Shown here: one piece after another, positions 6,354 through 14,360 of the stretch
Layout: each line of letters begins with the position of its first letter
How positions within the stretch are numbered: the stretch's first letter is position 1
Origin: CAZNVB01 sp964651495
Lineage (GTDB): Bacteria > Acidobacteriota > Aminicenantia > Aminicenantales > UBA8522
DNA: 22,941 nucleotides
Assembly (NCBI GenBank): GCA_964651495.1
Contig: CAZYWP010000038.1
Location: 1-22,941, forward strand
Reading direction: 5' to 3'
Notes under the pieces: model-generated
Seen by the model: only the letters and a program-made list of their open reading frames with translations
Told to the model about the DNA's origin: nothing
Database searches by the model: none
Translations under genes and position numbers: made by a program

Positions 6354-7008
6354 AATAAATGTAAACTTCCTCCGCCTTTGCCCGGCGGATGATGCCGGCC
6401 CACTCCTCAAGTTCTTGGTCACCGTAATTGTGCCGGTGTTCTCCCGTCAGCCCGTGGAAACGGAAATAGGCGAGGGGGGCGGTCTCGGGAGAGGTCTTCG
6501 GCACTTTGGCCGATGACACCGTACAGAATGCCACCCCGTGAGCCCGCAAAAGCTCGTACGCCTTTTCATCGTACCAGCTCTCATGGCGGAACTCGACGAC
6601 ATTCTTGTATTCCGGTGACAGCGTCTCGAGGAATCCGGCGAGCAGGTCCAAGTCCAGGGTGATCGACGGCGGAAGCTGGAAGAGGATGCATCCCAGCCTT
6701 TCCCGCAGCGAATCGGCCAGGATATAGAAATAACGGACCTCGCTACGCACGTTCTTCAATTTTTTGAGGTGGGTGATCTGCCGGTTGGCTTTGAGGGTGA
6801 AGGTGAAATGCGCCGGCGTCAGCTCGAGCCATCGGCGGAGCGTCTCGGGTTTGGGGAAGCGGTAGAACGTCATGTTGATCTCGACGGTGGCGAAGGTCCG
6901 GGCGTAGAAGGACAGCCATTCACGGACGGGTAGGTCGGGGGGGTAGAACCGGCCTTTCCAGCCCGGATAGCTCCAGCCCGACGTGCCGAAGTGATAGGCC
7001 TGAGGCAT
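6286..7008 (-). CDS. DUF72 (YecE-like) family protein
   Basis: 240 residues, the normal DUF72 length. Family landmarks are clear: FGTSGWSYPGWKGRFYP at the N-terminus, the EINMTFYRFP block, FTLKANRQITH, LFQLPP, VEFRHESWY and the C-terminal VYIYFNNDYQAYAVSN. DUF72 proteins have a TIM-barrel-like fold; their reaction is not established. The frame opens with GTG at 7011 and ATG at 7008. The CCTCC complement (7014-7018) puts GGAGG five bases from the ATG and two from the GTG, so I chose 7008. It has its own strong promoter (7049-7078) and is divergent from the EIIA/zinc-ribbon gene. Confidence 0.88.
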   Translation of the reverse strand: MPQAYHFGTSGWSYPGWKGRFYPPDLPVREWLSFYARTFATVEINMTFYRFPKPETLRRWLELTPAHFTFTLKANRQITHLKKLKNVRSEVRYFYILADSLRERLGCILFQLPPSITLDLDLLAGFLETLSPEYKNVVEFRHESWYDEKAYELLRAHGVAFCTVSSAKVPKTSPETAPLAYFRFHGLTGEHRHNYGDQELEEWAGIIRRAKAEEVYIYFNNDYQAYAVSNCLKLAGLSRG

Positions 7009-7048
7009 CACAGCCTCCGGAACCAGTCGTTATTATGGAATCAATACC

Positions 7049-7078
7049 TTTATAAGGTCGGAGCAAAATGAATGTCAA
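7049..7078 (-). promoter_or_regulatory. sigma70-like promoter of the DUF72 gene
   Basis: Minus strand: a consensus -35 TTGACA (7078-7073) and -10 TATAAA (7054-7049), 18 bp apart. Predicted start near 7042, about 34 nt before the ATG. One of the best promoter matches in the window. Confidence 0.6.
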
Positions 7079-7142
7079 GATGAAAACCTAAGATTGGTCG
7101 ACCCAGCCAATTGAGCTTCGGGCGCAGAGGCATTCGATCCAC

Positions 7143-7170
7143 TTTACTTAAGAAAAAAATGTGCTACAAT
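7143..7170 (+). promoter_or_regulatory. promoter of the EIIA/zinc-ribbon gene
   Basis: -10 TACAAT (7165-7170) with -35-like TTTACT (7143-7148), 16 bp apart. The start would fall near 7177, leaving only about 10 nt before ATG 7188 and no visible Shine-Dalgarno sequence. Confidence 0.45.
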
Positions 7171-7187
7171 AATGTTCGCATTCGAAT

Positions 7188-8003
7188 ATGGCCAACCCGG
7201 TCAAGAGTCATCATTTTTCCGATTTCCTCAAGCCCGTCCAAATCATTCATGAGCTCCAGGCCAAGGAAAAAGTCCAGGCCATCGAGGAGCTCCTGGATGT
7301 TCTGTTCAAAGAAAAGCTGATCAAGAACAAAAAGCTCATCCTGACTCGTCTCGTCGACCGGGAGCGGCTGGAAACCACCGCCATCGGCGACCATGTGGCT
7401 GTGCCGCATGCCCGGGTGGATACAGGAGGGGAGATCGCCATCGCCGTCGGCCGGTCGGAAAAAGGGATCGACTTCGACTCCATCGACAAGAAGAAAGTCC
7501 ATCTCATCATCCTGATCGTCTGGAACCCCACGCTTCCCGGCCTGTTCAACCATCTGTTTGCCGGACTGGCCCGCTTTTTGCACAAACCGGGATACCGCCA
7601 GCGGCTGTTCGAGGCCAAGAGCAAGGCGGAGCTTTTTAAGATCCTCTCGGAAATCGAGCTGACTTTTCCCCAGGAAGACCGGATCATCAGCCGGGCGAAC
7701 CTTCTCAACAAGCTCCAGGACATCGAGCTGCGCAAGAAGAAAGCGACCAAGGACCAGCTCAAGGAGCTGAACAAGCATGCCGAGCTGATCCGGGAGGAGC
7801 TCGACGAGGCGCTGCTGACCCGCTTCGACAAACTCATCCAGCGCTACGGGTTTGCCGTAGCGGAGGTTGACGGCGGCGCCTGCCAGGGCTGCAACATGAG
7901 GATCGCCACCCAGATGAGCTCGGCCATCGAGGGCTCGAACGATATCTATATCTGCGAAAACTGCGGGAAGTTCCTCGTCGCCTCGCGCAAAAAAAAGAAA
8001 TAA
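7188..8003 (+). CDS. PTS EIIA-Ntr (PtsN-like) domain fused to a C4 zinc ribbon
   Basis: 271 residues with a two-part architecture. Residues about 10-155 match the PTS EIIA type-2/PtsN fold. VPHARVD places His74 where E. coli PtsN has its phosphorylated His73, and WNPTLPGLFNHLFAGLARFL corresponds to the helix after the core sheet. Residues about 163-220 are charged and helical (RKKKATKDQLKELNKHAELI and flanks), likely a coiled coil. Residues 232-259 are a C4 zinc ribbon, CQGC-x20-CENC, of the kind ending many helical 'zinc ribbon domain' proteins. Inference: a phosphorylation-responsive regulator whose C-terminus binds nucleic acid or protein. No other PTS gene is in the window. The start has no Shine-Dalgarno but is the only sensible ATG. 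Divergent from DUF72. Confidence 0.82.
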   Translation: MANPVKSHHFSDFLKPVQIIHELQAKEKVQAIEELLDVLFKEKLIKNKKLILTRLVDRERLETTAIGDHVAVPHARVDTGGEIAIAVGRSEKGIDFDSIDKKKVHLIILIVWNPTLPGLFNHLFAGLARFLHKPGYRQRLFEAKSKAELFKILSEIELTFPQEDRIISRANLLNKLQDIELRKKKATKDQLKELNKHAELIREELDEALLTRFDKLIQRYGFAVAEVDGGACQGCNMRIATQMSSAIEGSNDIYICENCGKFLVASRKKKK

Positions 8004-8022
8004 AGGCGCCTATCATTTTTAA

Positions 8023-8280
8023 CGAGGCTCGGGGTTGGGATTCGTCAGCCCGCTCGTTTCCCACAGCGTCTCTTTGGAGGGAGAAAGCTTCGCTTCCCCC
8101 CTTCCAACCGTCGCTTCGCTCCGTGCCTCCCCTTCTCGGACTTCGTCCTGCGACCAAGGGGGCCATCCCCCTTGGAATCCCCGCTGCTTTGCTGCCGCAA
8201 ATCAGCAAACTCGCTTTCAGTCGAGAAACCATGCCCGCTCAGGATTCGACGGACTTCCTCACCCAACACCCTCGCCTCTC
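8023..8280 (+). repeat. dispersed repeat, copy A (inverted relative to 14361-14509)
   Basis: This fills most of the 328-bp spacer between the zinc-ribbon gene and the GH78 gene. Two blocks match copy B. Block 1 (8023-8067) includes GATTCGTCAGCCCGCTCGTT; block 2 (8207-8280) includes GAAACCnTGCCCGCTCAGGn and CCAACACCCTCGCCTCT. Within block 2 I count only four or five substitutions over about 55 nt. Between the blocks is a 139-nt hairpin-rich segment absent from copy B. A conserved reading frame (GFVSPLVS, then ARSGFDGL) follows simply from DNA identity and has no convincing start or coding pattern. Confidence 0.75.
8068..8206 (+). repeat. hairpin-rich segment inside repeat copy A
   Basis: Present only in copy A and flanked by CAGC at 8064-8067 and 8203-8206, so it may be a small insertion (or a deletion in copy B). 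It holds a near-perfect hairpin at 8076-8105 (closed by AAGC-TTC-GCTT) and a perfect one at 8154-8175 (CCAAGGGGG, loop CCAT, CCCCCTTGG). Neither has a T-tract. It may be a structured RNA or a minimal non-autonomous element. Confidence 0.45.
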
Positions 8281-8331
8281 CCCCCCATGAAGGTCACCTT
8301 TCCATGCTGTCCGACGGGTCAGATTGATTCT

Positions 8332-11121
8332 TTATTTATAAGCACAAACAAATCGGTAGGTCCCGGAGCCGGCCTCGAAAACGGCCCGGCAGCCCCTCAT
8401 CCCGAGAAATTTGATTTCCCGGGAGTGTCGGGCCGGCCGCCCGCTTTCCCTGACGCCGGCCAGGTTTTTGGCGGGGAGATGGATCTGCGCTCCGGTATTG
8501 ACGGGGATTTCCAATTCCAGGCTGAATTCGCCGTCCTCGTCCCTCCAGTTGCAGCGGATGTCGCCGTAGAGGGAGTGATATTCAGCCCTGGCCCAGAATA
8601 TACCGCCGACGGGGTTGGGGAGGATAACGATCTTCTTGAACCCGGCAGAATCGTCCGCCTGGCGGATGCCCGCCAGCCCCGAGTAGAGCCATTCCATAAT
8701 ATGACCCAGCATCATATGGTTGTTGGAGACGTCCTCCCGGGCCGGCCAGGACTCGGTCAGCGCGGTCGCCCCCCTGGCCAGCTGATAACCGTAGCCCGGG
8801 ACGTCGGAGCGGGAGTTCATTTCGTAGATCAGGTCGGAGGCGCCGCCCTCGTCGAGGGCTTTGACCAGATAATGATAGCCGACATCCCCGGCGGTCAAGG
8901 CGCTTCCCCCTTCCCGGATGGAGCGGACGAGATTCCGGAAGACCGCCTCGCGGTCGGCGTCCTCTACCAGGCCGAGGGCGAGGGGCATGGCGTTTGAGGT
9001 CTGGCTTCCGCTGGCATAGATTTTCCTTCCGGCGTCGAAGAACTCCCGGTTGAACGCCTGTTTGACTTCCCGCGCCTGATTCCGGTAGTTCAGGGCGTCA
9101 GCGGCCTGGCCGAGCAGAGCGGTCATATCGGCGAGAAGCACCAGGTCGTGATAGTAGATGGCGGTGGCCGTGAGGCCGAGCGGTGTGAGCTGGGAAGTCC
9201 CCGGCGGGTTCGGGCCGAGGTCATACCAGTCGCCAAGGCCATGGGTGAGAATATTGTTGGCCGCCTTGCCCTGGAGATAAGCGACGTATTTTTTCATCAT
9301 CGGGAGGGCCCGCTCCATGGCGCTTCGATCCCCGTACCATTTGTAGATGAGCCAGGGCAGGATGACGCCGGCGCTCCCCCACTCGGGGGAATCCCGGAAC
9401 CCGCCCTCGAAGGGCACGTATTCCGGAGCGATATCGGGAATCAGGCCGCTTTCGAGCTGGGCTTCGATCATGTCGTCCACGAGCTTGTTGTAGAGGTTGA
9501 GGATCTCGAAATTGGACTGGATCGAGCCGCCCATCAGATGGGTCTGTTCGAGCCAGCCGAGCTTCTCCCGGTGCGGGCAGTCCGTGGGCACGCTGGCCAG
9601 GTTGCTCTTGATCGCCCAGTTGATCAATTCGAAAATGCGGTTGAAGAGCGGGTTGGAGCACTGGAAAGACCCCGCTGCCGGAGATGAATTCCGGGTGTGG
9701 AGGAGCGCCAGATCGAGAATGATGGGAAGGCCCGCGGCAGACTCGTTTGGACCCGGGATTGCGCCCTCCACCTGAGCATAACGCAACCCATAGTAAGTGA
9801 ACCGCGGGGTCCACGACTCTTCGCCCTCTCCTTTGAGCGTATAAGCGAAAGAATAGGGCTCGCCCGAAGCCCGCTGGTCGGCCAGACCGTCCCTGTTGAG
9901 GAGCTCGGCCGGAGTGATGAGGACTCGTTGCCCCTTCGGTCCTTTAACCTTCAGCCGGACAATCCCCGAGGCGTTTTGTCCAAAATCATAGATGAATACT
10001 CCCTTTCTGGGCTCCTTGATTGTCTTCGCTCCGATCTCCTCCATGATCTGAAGCGGATGGTCTTTCTCCGGACGGAGCTTTCCTCCCGGGCCGCTGACGG
10101 AGACGGCGTTCATCCAGGCGGAATCGTCAAAGGCGGGCCCGTCCCAGCCCGGCTGTTCGAGCCCGGCATCATAATCTTCCCCGCCATAAATGCTGGTAAA
10201 GGTGATCGGGGAGGGGGCGGTTTTCCAGTCCGGGCCGCTGACCACCGTTTCGCTCCCTCCGGAAGCAAAATCGAGCTGCAGCTTGAGGATCAGCATCGGC
10301 ATCCCGTAGGCGATGACGAGCTTGCGATAGCGCTCGCGGTTGATGTTGAAGAACCCGTTGCCGACGATGAGGCCGATGGCATTTCGGCCCTTTTGGAGGA
10401 GCGGCGTGACATCAAAGATGTTATAGAGACAGGACTGACGATAGTCCGTCCAGCCCGGAGAGAGGAAACGGTCGCCGACTTTCTTTCCGTTGAGACGGAG
10501 CTCGTAATGGCCCAGACCGGAGACGAAGACCAGGGCCTTTTTGATGTCTTCCCCGACGTCGAACTCCTTCCTGAACTGGGGTACGACCGGACGCCTCCGG
10601 GCGACTTCGCCGAGCTGGTCGCCGTTGCCGTGAACCCCGGGAACGAGCTTCATTGGGTCGGGAAGCTCTTCATAGCCGATCCATCCCGCCCCGGACCAGT
10701 CCTGCTGGCCGGGGAGCTCTGTTACGAACGAGGCGGTCTCACTCCACTCTGTTGCCCGGCTATCCCGGTCCCAGACCCGGACGTTCCAGAAAAATTCCGT
10801 CCCCGGAGCGAGTTCTTTTCCCTCGTACCGGACAAAGAGGTTCTCGGAGGATTGTCTTTTTCCCGAATCCCAGAGGTCAGCCCTGCCGTCCCTCAGGAGG
10901 CCGGGCGAAGCGGCGACCTGGACCTGGAAAGCGGTTTGAACCTGACCGCGCCCGGGCGAAGCAAGCTCCCAGCTGAAAAAAGGCCGGCTGACGCTCACGC
11001 CGGCAGGATTCACTCGGTTTTCACATTTCAACCCGGAGATGGACAAAGTCGTCTGCTTTGGGGAGCAGGAAGCCATGAGCCCGGCACTGATCACGATGAC
11101 AAGAAGGTATGGCGGTCTCAT
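8332..11121 (-). CDS. GH78 alpha-L-rhamnosidase, predicted lipoprotein
   Basis: 929 residues. The signal ends LMASC, so Cys19 is probably lipidated, giving an envelope or surface enzyme. Order: N-terminal beta-sandwich domains (about 25-470, with the SGAGWIGYEE block near 144), the (alpha/alpha)6 catalytic domain (about 480-805) and a C-terminal beta-sandwich (to 929). The GH78 motif DCPHREKLGW starts at Asp514; Glu519 matches the catalytic-region acid. The third acidic residue of DCPxRExxGWtGD is Gln526 here, preceded by Glu525. The general-base Glu is Glu790 in GATALTESW. By family it releases terminal alpha-L-rhamnose from plant glycosides or polysaccharides by inversion. It lies 18 nt downstream of the M14 gene in one operon. 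Family call secure; substrate unknown. Confidence 0.93.
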   Translation of the reverse strand: MRPPYLLVIVISAGLMASCSPKQTTLSISGLKCENRVNPAGVSVSRPFFSWELASPGRGQVQTAFQVQVAASPGLLRDGRADLWDSGKRQSSENLFVRYEGKELAPGTEFFWNVRVWDRDSRATEWSETASFVTELPGQQDWSGAGWIGYEELPDPMKLVPGVHGNGDQLGEVARRRPVVPQFRKEFDVGEDIKKALVFVSGLGHYELRLNGKKVGDRFLSPGWTDYRQSCLYNIFDVTPLLQKGRNAIGLIVGNGFFNINRERYRKLVIAYGMPMLILKLQLDFASGGSETVVSGPDWKTAPSPITFTSIYGGEDYDAGLEQPGWDGPAFDDSAWMNAVSVSGPGGKLRPEKDHPLQIMEEIGAKTIKEPRKGVFIYDFGQNASGIVRLKVKGPKGQRVLITPAELLNRDGLADQRASGEPYSFAYTLKGEGEESWTPRFTYYGLRYAQVEGAIPGPNESAAGLPIILDLALLHTRNSSPAAGSFQCSNPLFNRIFELINWAIKSNLASVPTDCPHREKLGWLEQTHLMGGSIQSNFEILNLYNKLVDDMIEAQLESGLIPDIAPEYVPFEGGFRDSPEWGSAGVILPWLIYKWYGDRSAMERALPMMKKYVAYLQGKAANNILTHGLGDWYDLGPNPPGTSQLTPLGLTATAIYYHDLVLLADMTALLGQAADALNYRNQAREVKQAFNREFFDAGRKIYASGSQTSNAMPLALGLVEDADREAVFRNLVRSIREGGSALTAGDVGYHYLVKALDEGGASDLIYEMNSRSDVPGYGYQLARGATALTESWPAREDVSNNHMMLGHIMEWLYSGLAGIRQADDSAGFKKIVILPNPVGGIFWARAEYHSLYGDIRCNWRDEDGEFSLELEIPVNTGAQIHLPAKNLAGVRESGRPARHSREIKFLGMRGCRAVFEAGSGTYRFVCAYK

Positions 11122-11139
11122 TTTGCGCCGTCAGACATC

Positions 11140-12810
11140 TCAGTCCTGAGCGTCCCGCCGTACTACTTCCTTGACCAGCCTCGCCGGGGTGAGCAGCTTA
11201 TAGACCGGGTAGGTCTGGAGCGCCCGGCTCCACTGCTGGGCGATGTGCCGGTCGAAGAAGTTCCAGACGAGAAGCCCGTCGTCGCTCTCCGGCTCGAGTA
11301 GGTAAGCGGCCAGGTTTCCCAGCGGCTGCGCGGTCGGCACCAGGTATGTTCCGGCGGGAAATTCTTTCTTCTCCAGGACATATTCTCCCTTCACCCGGTT
11401 CATCCTGTGGCCCTGGTAGAGGCCTTCCGCCGGCTTGATTTCTTTAAGCCGGAAGGCTTCCACTTCGAGCACGGCGGGTTCCCCGAGCTTTTCCACGACC
11501 AATCCGTGTCGAAGGAGGTTGGCCACCACCTCACGGTCCGGGACAGCGATAATGTATGCGGCCGCGAACCGAACTCCTCTTTTTCCCACCCAGTCCGAGT
11601 AGTAGGGAACCGTCTGTACCTTGACCTTGTCGGTTCGCCGGACCTGTGGCCTCCGGCCTTCGCCCTGCGGGATTATCTCGGTCTCGTAGGCATGGACGGT
11701 GACGGGGTTTTTGAGGGGCTGGACCTCGTATTCGACGAAAAACTGGTCCTTTTCCGTCGGGTTGAGGCCTTTCAGGACGGCTTTCCGGTCGGCCTCGGCG
11801 ACTATCCGTTCGATTTCCTCGAGATGCGCCCAGCAGTAATCCAGGATCGCCCGCAGGAAGTGATAATTGCCCATAACCCGCGCCTTGAAGTCGGCATAGA
11901 CATAGTTCTCGTCGAGTATGGAGAGGCGGTTGCGCAGTCCGATATAGTTCGTGACATAGCGGGGCTGGGGCTCCATCGTCTCCCAGCCTTTTTCGGGCTC
12001 CCTTAAATCGCGGAAACCGCCATAGCCGACCGCCGGAGTATTGTATTTTCTCTCCAAGATGGCCTCGATCTCGGGCATCATCTTGTCGCGCTGGAAGGCG
12101 ATGATGCCGTTATCTCCATTGGGGTTTAGACCCCAGGAGTAGGTCACGACTTCTTCATGGTAGGAGCCGTTCGTGGTATGGCAGTCGACTAACAGCAGCG
12201 GGTCCCAGGGGAGCAAGACATTCTCGAGCAGTCCGCGGAGCTCCGGGCTTTCCAGTTTCAGACTGTCGCGGTTGAGGTCAAGGTTCAGGCCGTTGTGGCG
12301 GACTCCAACGCCCTGCTCGGGACCGGGCTGATGCCGCCGGTTCTCCGGGCTGATCCTTTCGTTTCCGTCGGCGTTGAATAGGGGCGCGATCAGAATGATC
12401 AGCCTGTCGAAGTAGGGGGGATTCTCGGCCAGGAGGATGTCCCGGGCCAGCATGAGCGACGCCTCTTTGCCCTCGACTTCGCCGGCGTGGATATTGGCCT
12501 GGATGTAGATGACACCCCTGTGGTCGTAGCGCAGGGAAGCGGGCGAGGCCGGGAGCGGCCGGCCGATCACCAGGAGCGGCACTTCCCGAGCTTCCGGGCT
12601 GACGCAGAGAGTTTCGACCCTGAGATCGGTGCTGCGGCGCTGGAGCGCGGCGATGAAGGCCAGGACATCCGAATGCCGGGACGTCGCCTTAAACTGGCTG
12701 GCCTCAGCTACGGTCAGCGGCTTTTCCTGCGCCTCCAGCGGTGCCGAGAGATAAAGAAGGCCAAGAGCCAGGAAAAGAATCGATAAAGCTGATAGGGGAG
12801 TGGTTTTCAT
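11140..12810 (-). CDS. exported M14-family zinc metallocarboxypeptidase-like protein
   Basis: 556 residues with a Sec signal (1-27, ending PLEAQ). The M14 zinc site is complete: His108-x-x-Glu111 in NIHAGEVEGKEA and His211 in VDCHTTNGS. Glu301 in ILDENYVYAD is a good candidate for the catalytic glutamate. NADGNERISPENR and NLDLNRD are typical substrate-pocket blocks. Residues from about 350 to 556 form a C-terminal extension not found in classical carboxypeptidases. By family it hydrolyses C-terminal residues or other amide bonds; the substrate here is unknown. It precedes the GH78 gene by 18 nt, and both are driven by a promoter at 12843-12871. Both are exported, which suggests joint breakdown of extracellular glycoconjugates, though that is inference. 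Confidence 0.88.
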   Translation of the reverse strand: MKTTPLSALSILFLALGLLYLSAPLEAQEKPLTVAEASQFKATSRHSDVLAFIAALQRRSTDLRVETLCVSPEAREVPLLVIGRPLPASPASLRYDHRGVIYIQANIHAGEVEGKEASLMLARDILLAENPPYFDRLIILIAPLFNADGNERISPENRRHQPGPEQGVGVRHNGLNLDLNRDSLKLESPELRGLLENVLLPWDPLLLVDCHTTNGSYHEEVVTYSWGLNPNGDNGIIAFQRDKMMPEIEAILERKYNTPAVGYGGFRDLREPEKGWETMEPQPRYVTNYIGLRNRLSILDENYVYADFKARVMGNYHFLRAILDYCWAHLEEIERIVAEADRKAVLKGLNPTEKDQFFVEYEVQPLKNPVTVHAYETEIIPQGEGRRPQVRRTDKVKVQTVPYYSDWVGKRGVRFAAAYIIAVPDREVVANLLRHGLVVEKLGEPAVLEVEAFRLKEIKPAEGLYQGHRMNRVKGEYVLEKKEFPAGTYLVPTAQPLGNLAAYLLEPESDDGLLVWNFFDRHIAQQWSRALQTYPVYKLLTPARLVKEVVRRDAQD

Positions 12811-12842
12811 GATGGTTTCCTTTCTATTTCCGGAGGGAGAGA

Positions 12843-12871
12843 AGTCTATCGAATCGCCCGAGCCGAGTCAA
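12843..12871 (-). promoter_or_regulatory. sigma70-like promoter of the M14-GH78 operon
   Basis: Minus strand: -35 TTGACT (12871-12866) and -10 TAGACT (12848-12843) with a 17-bp spacer, in the 112-bp gap after the cytochrome gene. Predicted leader about 26 nt, containing GGAAAC/AAAGGAAAC before ATG 12810. Confidence 0.5.
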
Positions 12872-12922
12872 CTTGGTAGGAGACAGCGGAGCGTTCTATC
12901 TCGTCGCTGCCTAAACGTGCTT

Positions 12923-14164
12923 TTAGATTTTGTCCGATAGTGTCTTCATGAAGGCGACAATGGCATCTTCCTCTTCCTCGGTCAGCTCGAGATTCCCCAT
13001 CTCGTCGACGTTGAGGTTGGCCGAAACCTCGGGCGCCGGCCATTTTTCGGAGGTGATGTCGCGCGTATTATAGAAATGGACGATATCCTTGAGGGTCTTG
13101 AAGTAGCCGTTGTGCATGAAGGCCTTGACGAACCCCGACCGCGGGCTCAAGGCGACATTGCGCAGAGTCGGCACTTTGTGCTTGCCCAAATTTTCTTCCG
13201 CGTATTTGGCGTATTTTTCCGTCCCTTTTAAGAACCCGCCGAGGCCCGGGTCCACCCACTTCTCTCCATCAGGATTCCACTCCTTTGGCATTTTATAAAA
13301 AGGATTGTCCGGGTTTTTAGGAATCCCCAAGTTGTCATAAGTGAAGTCCGTGAACAGGGGAGGTTTCCCCTCGACGGAAGTCAGGACATGACAGTTTGCG
13401 CACAAGCCCTTGCTGTTGAACAATGCCATACCCTGCAGTTCAGTCGTGTCGAGACCCAGGTTTGAGTACTTTTTCCAGTTGGATTCATCTATAGATTCGA
13501 CCTTCAGGCCGGCCGCCTTGGCCTTGCGCCAAAAGCCGTCAAATTTCGAATTGAAAGGATTGACCTCGGGCGACCTTTCGTAGGCAACGATGGAACGGGC
13601 GATCTGCTCATAGGTGATGTCGGGGTCTTTTCCGTCAGCCAGGGAGCCCTTTCCCCAGACTTTTTCGAACAGGGCGGCGTATTCGGACTTTTGGACCTTG
13701 AGGATAATGCTCTTCTTGTCGGGCATGTTCTGTTCGAGCGGGTTGAGAAATGGCCCCATGGCCTGTTCGGCCAGGGGGTCGCCCAATTTTTCCCCCGTCG
13801 CCCGGCCGTCCCAGAACATGCCGCCGACGAAATTCCCTTCTTTATCGATATGCAGGACGGGACTATCGCCGGCGTAGGCGGCGGCCGGCGGCTTGCGGTT
13901 GCCGAATCGTCCCTTCATCGCGCCCTCATAGACTCCCCCCGTTTTATTAAGTTTTTCGTCCGGGCCGGTCATGCCGACATTGGGAGCGTGGCAAGCGGCG
14001 CAGTCCTGCCCCGGCGGCGTGGAGAGGTTCTTGTCAAAAAACAGCGTTTTCCCCAGCTCTTCGATGGGAGAAAGAGAAGAGGTTGCCTTTTGAGCAACAG
14101 AATTGCCGCATAATAAGGACAATCCGAGGAAAAGAATCCCCAGCATCGCGATCCTGTTTTTCAT
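12923..14164 (-). CDS. periplasmic di-haem cytochrome c peroxidase (CcpA/MauG superfamily)
   Basis: 413 residues with a Sec signal (1-24, ending NSVAQ). Two haem c sites are present: CAACH (Cys55, Cys58, His59) and CANCH (Cys255, Cys258, His259), spaced as in bacterial di-haem peroxidases. Other landmarks are IEELGKTLFFDKNLS before the first haem, GMFWDGRATG, NPLEQNMPDK, VPTLRNVALSPRSGFVKAFM and the C-terminal DEMGNLELTEEEEDAIVAFM. By family it reduces peroxide with electrons from small cytochromes, or, in MauG-like members, oxidises a protein or small substrate. The distinction cannot be made here. A haem-ligand Met is plausible in the AFMHNGYFKTL segment. It has an upstream promoter candidate and lies 112 nt before the M14 gene, which has its own promoter. 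Confidence 0.92.
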   Translation of the reverse strand: MKNRIAMLGILFLGLSLLCGNSVAQKATSSLSPIEELGKTLFFDKNLSTPPGQDCAACHAPNVGMTGPDEKLNKTGGVYEGAMKGRFGNRKPPAAAYAGDSPVLHIDKEGNFVGGMFWDGRATGEKLGDPLAEQAMGPFLNPLEQNMPDKKSIILKVQKSEYAALFEKVWGKGSLADGKDPDITYEQIARSIVAYERSPEVNPFNSKFDGFWRKAKAAGLKVESIDESNWKKYSNLGLDTTELQGMALFNSKGLCANCHVLTSVEGKPPLFTDFTYDNLGIPKNPDNPFYKMPKEWNPDGEKWVDPGLGGFLKGTEKYAKYAEENLGKHKVPTLRNVALSPRSGFVKAFMHNGYFKTLKDIVHFYNTRDITSEKWPAPEVSANLNVDEMGNLELTEEEEDAIVAFMKTLSDKI

Positions 14165-14229
14165 CTTTTGACCTTCCTTTCTTTTTCGAGGATAACCCTT
14201 CGCTTGAAGCGCAATCGGGAAGATCTCTA

Positions 14230-14257
14230 ATTACCAATAAATGAGGATTCTTGTCAA
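14230..14257 (-). promoter_or_regulatory. candidate promoter of the cytochrome c peroxidase gene
   Basis: Minus strand: consensus -35 TTGACA (14257-14252) and a modest -10 GGTAAT (14235-14230), 16 bp apart. The leader would be about 60 nt and includes AAGGAAGG near the ATG at 14164. The -10 is weak, so confidence is limited. Confidence 0.4.
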
Positions 14258-14360
14258 ATGCCAGAAGCTCTTTAGAAGCATTTCCAACTATGTGACTTTT
14301 TGGAAGGGCGCAGGAAGCCGTCCTAGAGCCCCCGTAGCCGAAGAAGGGACCCCCGGGGGA

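Noticed and set aside
8154..8175. Perfect CCAAGGGGG hairpin as terminator of the zinc-ribbon gene
   Set aside because: It lies 150 nt downstream within a repeat and has no T-run on either strand.
8035..8997. 320-codon plus-strand frame starting in repeat copy A
   Set aside because: Its first part is the repeat and the rest is antisense to GH78. The shared GFVSPLVS/ARSGFDGL words with copy B follow from DNA identity, and the frame is interrupted by unrelated sequence in each copy.
9697..11301. 534-codon open frame on the plus strand antisense to the GH78 gene
   Set aside because: It lies wholly opposite a clear GH78 gene and the end of the M14 gene, lacks a ribosome site and domain-like composition, and is explained by GC-rich third positions of the real genes.
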